The position numbers and the translations under genes were made by a program. A DNA stretch of 64,000 bases, taken from positions 1,619,087,711-1,619,151,710 of the forward strand of contig OY856409.1 of NCBI GenBank assembly GCA_963693085.1, read 5' to 3'. Source of the stretch: Alisma plantago-aquatica. Taxonomy: Eukaryota > Streptophyta > Magnoliopsida > Alismatales > Alismataceae. Positions within the stretch are counted from its first letter, which is position 1, and each line of letters begins with the position of its first letter. The notes under the pieces are model-generated. The model was not told the DNA's origin and did not search any database. It saw only the letters and a program-made list of their open reading frames with translations. Positions 23,118 to 35,029 of this stretch are shown here, piece by piece.

Positions 23118-23341
23118 AGACTCTTGGTGTCCATGTCAAGGATCAAGTATATGGCCTTATTATATTTTCCATTTCAGTGCAGACCCATAATATCCCATTA
23201 ACACCCAGCTCCAAATCATGGATACATGTGTGGGGGTGGCTAAATCACCATGAATAGTCCCTCCCAACATGCATGGACCTCACAAATAGAGATTGGCACG
23301 CCACATGCCCATGTGATCCCCACCCGCTAGAGGGTTTATGA

Positions 23342-23352
23342 CTATGATACCA
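23342..23352 (-). promoter_or_regulatory. Cassandra primer-binding site
   Basis: The minus strand reads TGGTATCATAG two bases after the LTR end CGTTACA. It is one mismatch from the initiator Met tRNA site (TGGTATCAGAG). Confidence 0.75.
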
Positions 23353-23354
23353 TT

Positions 23355-23667
23355 TGTAACGCTCGGACCAACCACCCAAGGCTCTAGTAGAGTTTCAGAA
23401 ATGACGGTTGTTTTCACATACCACCAATGGCCTTAACTGCACACTTTATTAATGGCTCTAGTAGAGTTTCAAGAATGATGATTGGCCCCACAGACCACCA
23501 ATCGCCTTAAATATGTGCTTTGTCCTCACTCACACACAAGTCAACATCAACTTCTCGATTGGTCACCCATCCTAGTACTACTCCAAGTTGAGCATGTTTA
23601 ACTATGGAGTTCTTAGTGATGGGGCTCTATAAAAAGGAGGTGCGCCTAGGTGATAGGGGTAGTCCAA
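23355..23667 (-). repeat. Cassandra 5' LTR with internal duplication, truncated
   Basis: Starts TGTAACGCTCGG at 23355. The block GGCTCTAGTAGAGTTTCA occurs twice (near 23382 and 23454), a tandem duplication of the U5 part of roughly 75 bases. Similarity to the other LTR fades after about 23667, so the U3 end (expected CGTTACA) is missing. Confidence 0.8.
23540..23650 (-). pseudogene. 5S rRNA-like sequence in Cassandra 5' LTR
   Basis: As in the other LTR, the minus strand shows AGTACTAGGATGGGTGACC and AGTTAAACATGCT with CCCATCA-like sequence upstream. Box C is intact; box A carries one change (GC to AC). Confidence 0.85.
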
Positions 23668-24147
23668 ACATCAGTAATTCTCACTTGCACCATTTTGTAA
23701 TGGACTGACATGCTAAGAGTCATTACCACCTTTGATCTTTACTTCTTATAGTGCATGTTAAACAACAAGCTAATCAACTAGGGGAGCACTAATCACATCC
23801 AGCAATAGAGGAACACCAATTCTGAACTCTTGTCAGGGCAGAGTCGTCAAAAATTATCTCCGCCTACCTTATCTACACCCACTTCCCCTCTACCATGTAC
23901 ATAGTGCAGAAACCAACTTACTTGATTGATATCAAGTATTTGGTGTCTTCAAAATTCATCAAGATATCCACGGAGGATGTCATCAACTACTAGTTGTTTC
24001 AAAATAACCCACCAAGATTTCACTACCACTTGTGCTTATTTGGCAAAAGGCAACCACATCTATGACCTCAACGATATGAATGTGCACATCCAACATTACA
24101 TGAGAGAGAATGTTGGTTGTTATACTAACAAGTTTCAATCATATAAA
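23668..24147 (+). pseudogene. post-integrase reading frame of Athila2, second part
   Basis: Downstream of Cassandra, coding-like sequence without a known domain runs to about 24147. The longest frame (23926-24150) ends RENVGCYTNKFQSYK. It is in the same orientation as the first part and is probably the same interrupted ORF. Function not recognised. Confidence 0.35.
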
Positions 24148-24587
24148 TGATCTTTTACCCAACCATCTAATTCCCACAAGTATACGGGAGTAATTGTAGT
24201 CGAGATCAAACACAAGGAGCTTTAGTAACTAATTAAATGCAATAGTGCTAAGTTTCAACGATCTAGACCTTTTTCAAAGAGTGATTTGGTTGATTAAACT
24301 AAAATTTTAGAATTAAACTAAAATAGTAAACAGATTACTTGAAGGGGTTTGATTTCAGATTTAAAACAATCTTGGACTTAGGATTTCACTAACACATCAT
24401 AAAACGAATTAGGAACACAAATTTAAACATACCACACACTTGCAAAGGAGAGCTATATGTTATACTTCACCTCAAAATGTAAATAAAATGATTCTAACTC
24501 AATACATCAATCTCATGAATGTATTTCATTTTGGATCACAAACCTACTCCTTAACTCCATAATTTCCACTCTTATGGTAAAGGAATA
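24148..24587 (-). repeat. Athila-type LTR fragment, part 1 (U5 side)
   Basis: The plus strand reads CCCACAAGTATACGGGAG, GTAGTCGAGATCAAAC and AGGATTTCACTAACAC, the reversed U5-R landmarks of Athila/Tat LTRs, equivalent to GCAAGC...GGATCGAATCCCAAGGGA in the Athila1 LTRs. No coding region accompanies it, so it is probably a solo LTR in minus orientation. It is cut by the giant element at 24588 and resumes at 38151. The left end TGATCTTTTACCC is an estimate. Confidence 0.6.
24583..24587. repeat. left target-site duplication of the giant element (GAATA)
   Basis: GAATA before the LTR start TGTAACATC. The right flank (38151-38155) reads GATTA, one mismatch. Confidence 0.6.
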
Positions 24588-25984
24588 TGTAACATCTCTG
24601 ACATGGGTTATGTCTTAACCCTAGGTGTTTTGCTTATTAAAGTTAATTACATGCTTTCTCTTATTTCTTGAAAAGTCATTAAGGATCAAGAGGAACTTAT
24701 GTTTCAATTTTAGTCCTTTTCAAAATTGCTTTGGACTAATGTGCAAATTACCCATGTTGAGGGGTTAAATTGCAAATGTTACATAGTAATATGTTCCTAT
24801 GTGTTTAAGCATCATGAGAGTGAAGATGATGCATAGGTATGGCTTGTGATAGCCTGAATACCAAGAAAGAACTGATAAAGCAATGTTTGTGCATGAAAAC
24901 CTAGTTTTGGTGTAATGTGCAATTTACCCAAACCCTAGGGTGCAATATGAAAATTACCACTTCAATAAGGTCCCTAATGTTTCTTGGCATCAAGTGGAGT
25001 AAATAAAATGAGAGGGGCATCTCATTTGTATCTCTTTGATGGAGAGAGAATCTTGATATTAAAATAATCAAGATTTAAGCATAATGGAAACATCAGTTCA
25101 AATTAATGCAAAACTAAATAAAATAATTGAAGGACCTTCAACCAAAATTAAAATGGTTGGTTTCATATGTGTGTGTACGTCCTTGAGCTTTGGAAGGACC
25201 ATGAAATATCCCAAGGAGGTGAAAAGTCCACTCACCTTATTATAAGAAAAAGAATTTCCACTCAAATTTGGATATTACTATTATAAGGGTTAAGGTGCTT
25301 AATTTCTATTCTTTTAATTCTTTTATAATGAAGAGGTTTTGCAATATAATGAAGGTGGCTTCGTGGCCAAGGAGTTGAGGGGGATATGTACCAACAATTT
25401 TCTAAATTAATGGAATTAATTCCATTTTCTCTTTCCTTGGAAATTCCTTATACATATCCCATCTCCAACCCACATAAAGATCTTTTTCGGAATTTCCTTT
25501 CTTTTCTTGCCTTGTCCGACCAAACGAGAACTTGGGAGTAGGAGAAGGACGCCCCCAACCTGTTGGTAAGTTCTTGACCTTCGTTCTTCTTGATTTCATG
25601 GTGGAAATCATAAAATAATGCATAATTCCTTCATTTCTTCACTCCATCTTCAACCCTAGTCGATCCTTTCACTCCAAAAGCTTGAGAACGGGCCTTGGAT
25701 AGTTGCAAGAGCTTCATACACCATTGGATACGTGAAGCTTGGAGCTTGGGATCAGATTAGATGGCGAGTTTTATAACTTGAACCCTTTTTCATTATTATT
25801 GAATCCAATTTCTCAACCTTTTATGTTCAATTGTTCTTTTACAATTCCTTGTTTGATTGATGGAGTTTCCATGGAAATGGTAGTACTTTTCGAGAGTCCA
25901 AAGATTGAAGATGATAACCTGATCATAATCACACACCTCAACCAAGAACAAGAGCAAATGGTCTTGGAACTTTGGTCCAAACAG

Positions 25985-26600
25985 TTTCACCAAACCGTTT
26001 GAGACCAAACGGTTTGCAAACTGTTTGGTGATTTGGACTCCAAATTGCATGAGAGGGTTGACCGTTGGTTTAGTTGACCATTTGAGGTCTAAACCGTAAT
26101 ACATGTTGGATGATTATCCAATGGATTCAATTCATTGATTAAATGTATGGACATTCCATCAATTACAACCCTAATCGATTTGTTGAAGGTTCCATTAAGT
26201 TATCCATTCGATTTCAAGACTTTTTGGGTCAAACGGTCTTAAGGCCATTTGAGCCCAAATTGTCTTGAAACTGTTTGGGATCAAATGGTTTCAAAACCGT
26301 TTGGTGACCCAAGGGTTGAGATTTTAGAGTTGGAGATCCAAGAGCCAATAATTGATGAACCTTAATAGTTCAATTGTTGAGGGTTTCAATGTTGCAAATC
26401 ATGACCAATTGACTGATGGATGTACCTCATGAACCCTTGTGGTTTTGGGACTGATTTGGCCCAAATGGTTTTGAGACTATTTGAGTCCAAACGGTCTTGA
26501 AACTGTTTGGGGTCAAACGGTTTCAAACCGGTTTGGAGGCAAACCGTTTCAAAACCCTTTGGTGATGAAACTTCAAAACCGAATGGAGGTCAAATGTGAT
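25985..26600. repeat. CAAACGGT/ACCGTTTG cluster in giant 5' LTR
   Basis: At least seven exact AAACGGT or ACCGTTT words plus many decayed ones (for example AAATGGT) occur in both orientations, often as close inverted pairs such as CAAACCGTTTGAG with CCAAACGGTTTG. The matching cluster of the other LTR (34010-34660) keeps about twelve exact words. Confidence 0.85.
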
Positions 26601-26929
26601 TCAATCATTTGGAAATTGAAGGTGATGATTGTTCCAATGATCCAATGATTGATAGTGATGATAATCAATAAAGGTACAAAGGTTGAAACCCTAAACACAC
26701 CTCAATGATTAATATCATTAAAGGGGTAAACCATAATTGCGTATAAGCATAATAATTTGGTACACTATGTCAATCATAGTTGTATGTACTTGACTAAAGG
26801 GTTGTTATGACCAATTCAAGTTGAGGGGATGATAGAATAGAATTCATACATGAGTATGATTCATATGGTGATTAAGGGTATGATCATTAGCAAAGATATC
26901 ATGAAACCCTAATCATGAGCACAAACCCT

Positions 26930-27200
26930 AATTGACAAGGTTATTGAACCCTAACCCTAATTCAGGGCAATTCTAATTGAAAACCCTAATCCAGGGTAAG
27001 GGTGTAACCCTAATTGAGGGCGATTCATGAGAAACTCTAATTGAGGTTGATTCCATGTGAAAACCTAATTGAGGGTGATTCCATGTGAAACCCTAATTGA
27101 GGGTGATTCCATGTGAAACCCTAATTGAGAGAGATTCCATGAGAAACCCTAATTGAGGGTGATTCCATGTGAAACCCTAATTGAGGGTGATTCTATAAGA
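26930..27200. repeat. telo-box minisatellite, 28-base unit, giant 5' LTR
   Basis: About seven units of 28 bases whose core is AAACCCTAATTGAGGG, preceded by looser AACCCTAACCCTAA. Every good unit contains AAACCCTAA, the plant telo-box. The unit also pairs CCCTAATT with TTGAGGG as a short imperfect inverted repeat. Confidence 0.88.
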
Positions 27201-28509
27201 AACCATAATTAGGATGAATAGTAAACTTTAAAGTTTAGGCAATATGATGTGAAAACCTAATTAAGGTTGATGATATATGCAATCCTAGCTCTAATGAAGT
27301 GTGATTCTAAGTGAAACCCCAAAGCCCTAATATAGGGTAAAGGTATGTGAAACTCTAATTGGATTTATAATATATGAAGCCCTAATCTTGTGCAATATGA
27401 TGACAAACCAGAACACTAATGATAAAGTAGTGGGTGAAACCTCATGAAGGTGAAATATCTTAAATGATTGAGTATAGGCAATCTTATTGTAGGCAATTCC
27501 TTAACCTGAAATGAGTCCATACCATTAAAGGTAGTTGATCCATTCTTGTGCATGATCTATGTACTTCATGATGAGAGTGATAGGTTAATGGATGAAAGTA
27601 TTAAGATGGGTAACACCTTAATACAAGATAAGCTGATAACTCAAGAAAGTTAGAGGTGATGAGGAAAGTGGTATACCTTGATGTATTTGGAATCCAATCT
27701 AATTGGGTAACAAACATATGAAGTGTGTTATGCAACTATTACAATGAAATGTAATGAGTTTGATGCACTTTGATAAGTATTGACTAATATACCTTGAGAA
27801 TGGGGTAAAGCCTAATTAATGAGTATGATGTAATCATACCATGATGAGGATGATAAATGAACTCATACCTTAAATTAATGATCATTAATGCTATATGATG
27901 AGAGTAATGATTTTGAGTATTTACTCATGATATCTTTGAATGCCCAGAGGTATGGAATAATGAATTAATGGTTGGACAGGTAATATAATCATGAAACCTT
28001 AATTAATGAGTAATGGGAAACCCTAACCTTAATTTTGGGTATAAGGAATGAAAAGCCTTATTTGATAGTAAACCCTAATCCTGGTAAAGGAACAGTGGTG
28101 TTACTTTTGTATCACATGATGTGATAAATGATTTGTATGATTGTTATCATGTCTAATAATCATGCAGATATTATGAGATGATGAACATACCCAGTCTTGA
28201 GCTATGACAATTATATAACAAATGGTTGATTAACCTTATGTGCCTAAATGTTGTTGTTGCTTAGTTAAAGTAACAAATGTGCATGGACCTTATGAGTCAT
28301 ATGAATATACTATTGCTTGGAAAGAGGTGAAAAGACACTTTATGGGCCTTGTGAGCCATGAGAAAGGTTGTTGCCTAGTGAGAGGTAACAAGATGTTTTA
28401 ATGGGCTTGAGAACCACATGAGTAAGTTGATACCTAGTGAGAGGTATCGAGATGAGTATGAAAGTCCCTTGTATGGGATGATAAAGTTCATAATGAACCA
28501 ATAGATTGC

Positions 28510-29482
28510 ATAGGTTTGGCACATTCCAATACCTGGAATGAATGCACAGGATTGGTTAAATCCCAATACATGGAATAATAACATAGGATTGGTTAAATCC
28601 CAATACCTAGAATAGCTACACAGGATTGATATAGTTCAATACCTGGAATAATAACACAGGATTGGTTAAATCCCAATACCTGGAATAGCTGCACAAGATT
28701 GGCATAGTTCAATACCTAGAATAATAACACATGATTCATTAAATCCTAATACCTGCAATAGCTGCACAGGATTGACATAGTTCAATACCTGGAATAATAA
28801 CACAAGATTGGTGAAATCCCAATACCTGGAATAGCTGCACATGATTGACATAGTTCGATACCAGGAATAATAACAAAGGATTGGTTAAATCCCAATACCT
28901 GGAATAGATGCACAGGATTGACATAGTTCAATACCTAGAATAATAACACATGATTGGTTAAATCCCAATACCTAGAATAATAACACAGGATTGGTTAAAT
29001 CCCAATATCTGGAATAGTTGTACATGATTGACATAGTTCAATACCTAGAATAATAACACAGGATTGGTTAAATCCCAATACCTGGAATAGCTGCACAGGA
29101 TTGACATAGTTCAATACCTAGAATAGTAACACAGGATTGGTTAAATCCCAATACCTAGAATAATAACACATGATTGGTTAAATCCCAATACCTGGAATAG
29201 CTGCACATGATTGACATAGTTCAATACCTGGAATAGCTGCACAGGATTGACATAGTTCAATACCTAGAATAGTGGCACTGGATTGGCATAGTCCAATACC
29301 TGGAATGGTTATATAAGATTGGCATAATCCAATACTTGAAACAATGACATAGGATTGGTACTAACCCAATGCCTAGGATTGGTACTAACCCAATGCATGT
29401 AATGATGACACAGTATTGTTACTAATCCAATATTTGTGTTGATGATATTGGATTGGTAATAACCCAATGCCTGTATTGATGA
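28510..29482. repeat. 36/37-base CCAAT-pair minisatellite, giant 5' LTR
   Basis: I count about 27 units. Two types mostly alternate: a 37-base unit with ATTGGTTAAATCCCAATACC and a 36-base unit with ATTGACATAGTTCAATACC. The last units drift to ATTGGTACTAACCCAATGCC. Each unit is an imperfect inverted repeat with ATTGG on one arm and CCAAT on the other. Confidence 0.92.
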
Positions 29483-30314
29483 TATATGAGTACATGGTGG
29501 ATATAATTCCTTACCTGTTTAGCAGATTGGCTAGGGCCAATGGATTGAAACAAGAATATTTCATGGGTGACATATCAAGATGATGAATGTCACAAGAAAA
29601 GTTTGACATGATGGTATAATATGATGAATAAATGATATACATGTTCTCCCTATTCTTTGATAAGAGAATAGATGAACTATTGTTCTATCTTAAAAAGTTA
29701 CAATGCTTTAAGATGAGAATGCTTTAAACTGCTTATCCTCTGCCCAATTTTATATCATTAAACTACAATAATAATGTTTCTGGCGGAGAGTTATATCTCT
29801 CACTGGGGAAATTTTCAATTGTCTCACCCCTGTGGGATCCAACATTTTTTTTAGGTGGACGAGCACAGAGGAGTTTGAGAACATCTTGCAGAGGAAGAAC
29901 TTCAGTAGCAGCAGGGACAACAGTGACAACTCAGGTTGAGTGTACTGTCTGTCAAGTCTTGTAGATAGAAGTCCTATGTGTCGTCTCTGTACTGTCAGGT
30001 CCTCAGAGTTGATAGTTAGTGCTTTTAATGAATCGTTTGAGATTTTGGCTTGATGCCTCGAAATTCTTAACCTGTCTATGTTTAGTTTTTAACAAGGCAG
30101 TGGATGTTGTAACCTTTGAGAAGAGATGGTACAAGTTACGTACTTATGAACTAGGATGTAAATGTAATGCATTGGTTCTTGTTGAAAGAGTTTTCCTATG
30201 TATGGATCTCTTTGCAAAAAGTTTTAATTTTTAGTGATTTTTAGTAATTCCACTGCTAATAATATGCTTCCGCATTAGTTAATCTCGTTTTGTGAGTTGG
30301 ATGCAACAATTAAG

Positions 30315-30326
30315 TGGTATCAGAGC
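30315..30326 (+). promoter_or_regulatory. primer-binding site of the giant element
   Basis: TGGTATCAGAGC, a perfect initiator Met tRNA site, six bases after the LTR end GCAACA. Confidence 0.93.
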
Positions 30327-30493
30327 TCTAGGTTCACTGAGTCTACAGAGACATAGGACTAAGCTATCGAGTCTGTTCTAAGTGTACTTCAGTGTATCTT
30401 ATAGTGCCTTCTGCTTATGCGGATGAAGATATATAACTCCAAGATGTCTGGAGAAATGAGGAACACGTTGCTAAGAGCAATGTTGCTGCATCA

Positions 30494-31524
30494 GTGGATG
30501 GTGCAAGGTATCATGCAAGGGAGGAACTAGTGCCTATGAATCCCCATGTTGATGAGATCATGATGAGAAACCCAAATTTTTCTACCATGTTTGGGCAATT
30601 CATGACTGCAGCAACACATATAATAGATCAGATGTCGGTACCACCATCCAGGGCACCAGTTCCCAATGAGGGATATGGGTTTGGTAAGACCTTTGAGCGA
30701 CTATGTCATGTAGGAGCCATAGAGTATGTTGGAACATCTGACCCAGCAGATGCTGATCTCTGGCTCACTGAGTTGAAAAGGCTTTTAAGATCCTTAGTAT
30801 CCTGGATGCTGACAAAGTTAAACATGTTGTGTACCTTTTGAAAGGTAGTGCTGGACATTGGTGGGCTATAGAAGAAATAAAAAGGAATGATGAAGAGGTT
30901 GGATGGGAAGAATTCCATCGAGAATTCGTCAATCAGTATTTCCCAAAGACTTATTTAGATGAAAAGAGCTCACAGTTTGAGAAGATACGACAGGGAGCCA
31001 TGTCAATAAGTGAATATGAGGTTAAGTTCATGGAACTCTTATGATTTTGTCCTCAAATGGTTGCTACTGAGGAGGAAAAGATTCGACATTTTGAGAAAGG
31101 ATTGAATGCTGAGATGTGCATTCCGGCATCTACCCTAGAAAGTAGGGAGAGGTTTGCCACATTTGTAGAATCTATATGGAGAATAGAAAGGTCTATAATA
31201 AAGAAACATGAGACATACCTTGAAAGGAAGACTACACAATCACGGGAACAGTGGAGTAGTGGCAAAAAACAACCAAAATCTCCATCAGTTCAATCACAAT
31301 ATAGTGCACCTAAGCAAGGGTCATCAAGTTGGGGTCGAGCTTATCATAAATGTGGACAGCTAAGACATTTTAGACAACAATGTCCAAGGAGAAATAGTGA
31401 GGTGACCCAACAATCACGGCATAATCTGCATAACCCACAAGGACCTCAGTCCAATGGAGCATATGGTAGAGGACAAAGACAAATGTCACAGTTTGGTCCA
31501 TCTACTTTTGGTAGTAGAGGATAA
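30494..31524 (+). pseudogene. gag of the giant element (one frameshift, one stop)
   Basis: The first piece (30494-30841) starts MDGARYHAREELVPMN and includes GTSDPADADLWLTELKR. A frameshift near 30780 moves reading to the frame of 30829-31044 (LLKGSAGHWWAIEEIKRND...FHREFVNQYFPKTYLDEKSSQFEKIRQG), then one stop, then 31057-31524 (RHFEKGLNAEMCIPASTLESRERFATFVESIWRIERS). A zinc knuckle follows, YHKCGQLRHFRQQCP, with its first Cys and the central Gly lost. A Q/N/G-rich tail ends at a stop. With two lesions it is nearly full length, the best preserved gag in the window. It would build the virus-like particle and bind RNA. Confidence 0.9.
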
Positions 31525-31897
31525 AGGAAATAATAAATAACAACTATGTCCATGTTTTAGGTCAGATAAGATGTTAGTATCTTGTAAAAGGTAGACTTGT
31601 CAAGATAGAACTTTCTATTTGGAGTTACCTTTTGTTTCCTACTATAGGAAAAGTAGTTGTTGTTTAGTTCATCTGTATAATCATTTAAAGTATGAGGAAG
31701 AGATAAGAAGGATGAAAAACTTATGTTCAGTTTAATATTCTATTATATGTTTGAAAATTTCTCTTTACATGTAGAAAGGGAAAAGATGTAAAAGAAACAC
31801 TCAGAGAAAACATGAGATACCAATTAATGAAAATTAAAGAGATGTTAAGAATATGGAACATAACATAAAACAAATACATACTGCCTAATTTCAGTTC
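31525..31897. other. interior of giant element where pol should begin
   Basis: AT-rich, no open frame of note and no protease motif. This is the point at which the pol region has been lost. Confidence 0.6.
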
Positions 31898-32281
31898 TTG
31901 AATACCCTGGCCAGGTATTCATTTATTGAAGGCAAGGTAAGTATGACATATCTAGATTGTTATCTTTTTTATTACTCTGATCAAGTAACCATTCTGAAAC
32001 AATCTCAAGACTTTAAAGAAGAAGGAGATGTGGCATGGATATTTCTACCACATTCTAATCAATATATGAAGGAATTTGATTTATTCATAAATCAACTTAT
32101 AAAGGAAAATGAGGGTGTAGTGTGTTATCAACACATGTGTAGATACCAAGGTAAGAGATTCTGGTATCTGAGAAACATCAGGCTATCTTATGATAGTTAC
32201 ATGGAATGGTTAACTGTGGAATCAGTCCAGTTACCTAATGAAGTATGGACATCATATGTTAGGGGTTTATGCTTTGCATAA
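31898..32281 (+). CDS. 127-codon open frame of unknown origin inside the giant element
   Basis: The frame starts MNTLARYSFIEGKVSMTYLD and ends EVWTSYVRGLCFA. It is rich in aromatic residues (WIFLPHSNQY, GKRFWYLRNIRLSYDSYMEW) and has one Cys/His pair (CYQHMC). I do not recognise protease, RT, integrase or chromodomain in it, although it occupies the place of pol. It could be a heavily altered pol remnant, a captured host exon, or chance. Downstream (to 32600) some frames recall a chromodomain end (VKGLCIDQNSMV, FIWDFEDEIL). Confidence 0.25.
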   Translation: MNTLARYSFIEGKVSMTYLDCYLFYYSDQVTILKQSQDFKEEGDVAWIFLPHSNQYMKEFDLFINQLIKENEGVVCYQHMCRYQGKRFWYLRNIRLSYDSYMEWLTVESVQLPNEVWTSYVRGLCFA

Positions 32282-32607
32282 ACATAACATTGATGAGAAT
32301 GATCTACTTGAAGGAATAATTGTAAAAATACTACAATAAAAGTTTGTCAAATTAGAGTAACAAACAACCTCTATATAAGTGAGCAAAGTGTTACCTGACC
32401 CAGAATTAACTACACAGTCAATAATGAAAAGACAGAGAAGTATGTATCCTATGTGCTTGATTCCATGGGATTTTTGTGTAAAAGGACTTTGTATTGATCA
32501 AAATTCTATGGTTCCTCCATAACAATGAGATGTTATGGGGAGACTTTATGATATAACACATGAATAATATTTGTCTCCTTTTATCTGGGATTTTGAGGAT
32601 GAAATCC

Positions 32608-32626
32608 TTGTTAGGGGTTTATGATT
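32608..32626 (+). promoter_or_regulatory. polypurine tract region of the giant element
   Basis: TTGTTAGGGGTTTATGATT directly before the second LTR (TGTAACATC at 32627). It mirrors TTATTAGGGGTTTATAGT of the Tekay-type copy at 993-1010, which supports the clade call. Confidence 0.7.
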
Positions 32627-34009
32627 TGTAACATCTCTGACTTGGGTTATGTCTTAACCCTAGGTGTTTTGCTTAATAAATTTAATTACATGCTTGCTCT
32701 TATTTCTTGAAAAGTAATTAAGGATCAAGAGGAACTTATGTTTCAATTTTAGTCCTTTTCAAATAATGTTGAAACATTGTTTTGCTTGTTTTGGACTAAT
32801 GTGCAAATTACCCAAGTTGAGGGGTTAAATTAAAAATGTTACATAGTAATATGTTCCTCATGTGTTGAAGCATCATGAGAGTGAAGATGATGCAGAGGTA
32901 TGGCTTGTGATTGCCTGAATACCAAGAAAGAGCTGATAAAGCAATTTTTGTGCATGAAAACCTAGTTTTGGTGTAATGTGCAATTTACCCAAAACCTAGT
33001 GTGCAATATGAAAATTACCACTTAAATAAGGTCCCTAATGTTTCTTGGCATCAAGTGGAGTAAATAAAATGTGAGGGGCATCTCATTTGTATCTCTTTGA
33101 AGGAGAGAGAATCTTGATATTAAAATAATCAAGATTTAATTATAATGGAAACATTAGTTCAAATTAATGCAACAATAAATAAAATAATTGAAGGACCTTC
33201 GACCAAAATTAAAATGGTTGGTTTCAGATCTTTGTTGACGTCCTTGAGCTTTTCAAGCACCACAAAATATCCCAAGGAGGTGAAAACTCCACTCACCTTA
33301 TTATAAGAAAAATAATTTCCACTCAAATATGGATATTACTATTATAAGGGTTAAGGTGCTTAATTTATTTTCTTTTAATTCTTGGATAATGAAGAGGTTT
33401 TTCAAGATAATTAAGGTGTCTTCTTGGCCAAGGAGTTGAGGGGGATATGTACCAACAATTTTGGAAATTAATGGAATAAATTCCATTTTCTCTTTCCTTG
33501 GAAATTCCTTATACATATACCTTTTCCAACCCACATAAGGATCTTTTTCAGAATTTCCTTTCTCTTATTGCCTTGGCCGATCACAAGAGAGCTTGGGAGC
33601 ATTAAAATGACTCCCCCAACCTGTTGGTAAGTACTTGACCTTCGTTCTTCTTGATTTCATGGTGGAAATCATAAAACAATGCATAATTCCTTCATTTCTT
33701 CACTCCATCTTCAACCCTAGCCGATCCGTTCACTCCCAAAGCTTAAGAACGGACCTTGGACAGTTGCAAGAGATTCATCCACCATTGGAGACACGAATCT
33801 TGGATCTTGGGATCAGATTAGAAGGTGGGTTTTATAACTTGAACCCTTTTTAATTATTATTGAATCCAATTTCTCAACCTTTTATGTTCAATTGTTCTTT
33901 CACAATTCCTTGTTTGATTGATGGAGTTGCCTTGGAAATGGCAGTAGTTTTCAAGATTCCAAAGGTTGAAGATGATAACCTGATCATAATCACACACCTC
34001 AACCAAGAA

Positions 34010-34660
34010 CAAGGGCAAACGGTCTTGGACCTTTGGTCCAAACGGTTTCACCAAACCGTTTGAGACCAAACGGTTTGCAAACCGTTTGGTGATTTGGACT
34101 CCAAATCGCATGAGAGGGTTGACCGTTTGGTTTAGTTGACTGTTTGAGGTTTGAACCCTAATACATGTTGGATGATGATCCAATGGATTCAATTCATTGA
34201 TTAAATGTATGGACATTCCATCAATTAGAACACTAACTGATTTGTTGAAGGTTCCATTAAGTTATCCATTCGATTTCAAGACTTTTTGGGTCAAATGGTC
34301 TTGAGACCATTTGACCCCAAACGGTCTTGAAACCATTTGGGATGAAACAGTTTCAAAACCGTTTGGTGACCCAAGGGTTGATGTTTGATAGTTGGAGATC
34401 CAAGAGAGAATAATTGATGAACCTTAATTGTTCAATTGTTGAGGGTTTCAATGTTGCAAATCATGACCAATTGACTGATGGATGTACCTCATGAACCCTT
34501 GCAGTTTTGGGACTAATTTGTCCCAAATGGTCTTGAGACCATTTGAGTCCAAATGGTCTTGAAACCGTTCGGGGTCAAACGGTCTTGAAACCATTTGGGG
34601 TCAAACGGTTTCAAAACCGTTTGGAGGAAAACAGTTTCAAAACCGTTTGGTGATGAAACT
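34010..34660. repeat. CAAACGGT/ACCGTTTG cluster in giant 3' LTR
   Basis: About twelve exact words in both orientations (GGTCCAAACGGTTTCACC, AAACCGTTTGAGACC, GAAACCGTTCGGGG and others). Better preserved than the 5' LTR copy. Confidence 0.87.
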
Positions 34661-35029
34661 TCAAAACTGAATGGAGGTCAAATGTGATTCAATCATTTGG
34701 AAATTGAAGGTGATGATTGTTCCAATGATCCAATGATTGATAGTTATGATAATCAATAAAGGTACAAAGGTTGAAACCCTAAAAACACCTCAATGATTAA
34801 TATCATTAAAGGGGTAAACCCTAATTGCGTATAAGCATAATAATTTGGTACACTATGTCAATCATAGTTGTATGTACTTGACTAAAGGGTAGTTATGACC
34901 TATTCAAGTTGAGAGGATGATATAATAGAATTCATACATGAGTATGATTCATATGGTGATTAAGGGTATGATCCTTATCAAAGAGATCATGAAACCCTAA
35001 CCATGAGCACAAACCATAATGGACAAGGT

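Larger units (their letters stand above)
22818..23667 (-). mobile_element. Cassandra TRIM element with 5S rRNA-like LTRs
   Basis: Two LTRs of about 0.3 kb flank only 250 bases of non-coding DNA, and each LTR contains a 5S rRNA-like sequence on the minus strand. That combination defines Cassandra, a non-autonomous terminal-repeat retrotransposon in miniature found across vascular plants. LTR ends are TGTAACG...CGTTACA. A polypurine tract (GTGGGGGAAAT) and a Met-tRNA primer-binding site sit at the proper sides for minus orientation. The 5' LTR (upper) carries an internal duplication and its U3 end is lost. It interrupts the Athila2 post-integrase frame. Confidence 0.9.
16340..24147 (+). mobile_element. 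Athila2: plus-strand Athila (Ty3) copy, left part
   Basis: Plus-strand order is gag C-terminus, protease, RT, RNase H, integrase, then a long region after integrase, matching Athila1 domain by domain although many stops have accumulated. The 5' LTR, primer-binding site and gag N-terminus are absent. It is interrupted by Cassandra (22818-23667) and appears to continue at 59586, where the matching 3' region and 3' LTR lie. The link between the two parts rests on orientation, order and family, not on a clean target duplication. Confidence 0.8.
24588..30308 (+). repeat. giant 5' LTR (5721 bp)
   Basis: TGTAACATC...GCAACA, directly followed by the primer-binding site. Along it lie a possible TATA word (TTATACATAT near 25446), a CAAACGGT cluster (25985-26600), a telo-box minisatellite (26930-27200), about 1.3 kb without arrays, a CCAAT-pair minisatellite (28510-29482), and a U5-like GC-richer part (29780-30000). 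No host gene seen. Minus-strand open frames over the minisatellite arise from repeat periodicity. Confidence 0.92.

Noticed and set aside
22925..23650. Functional 5S rRNA gene array
   Set aside because: The first third of each 5S-like block is diverged and each block lies inside a Cassandra LTR with TGTAACG ends, PBS and PPT between them.
26940..27200. Interstitial telomere repeat or chromosome end
   Set aside because: AAACCCTAA occurs once per 28-base unit with constant non-telomeric spacer, and the same array is in both LTRs of one element.
28340..28924. Several minus-strand frames of about 60 codons (also 36426-36718) with repeating residues such as SRYW and LLFQVLG
   Set aside because: They run through the 36/37-base minisatellite. 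The 36-base unit is a multiple of three and keeps frames open; the protein repeats mirror the DNA repeat, with no independent coding evidence.
28510..29482. CRISPR array (regular 36/37-base repeats)
   Set aside because: There are no unique spacers: the repeats are contiguous, and the setting is a plant LTR retrotransposon present twice.
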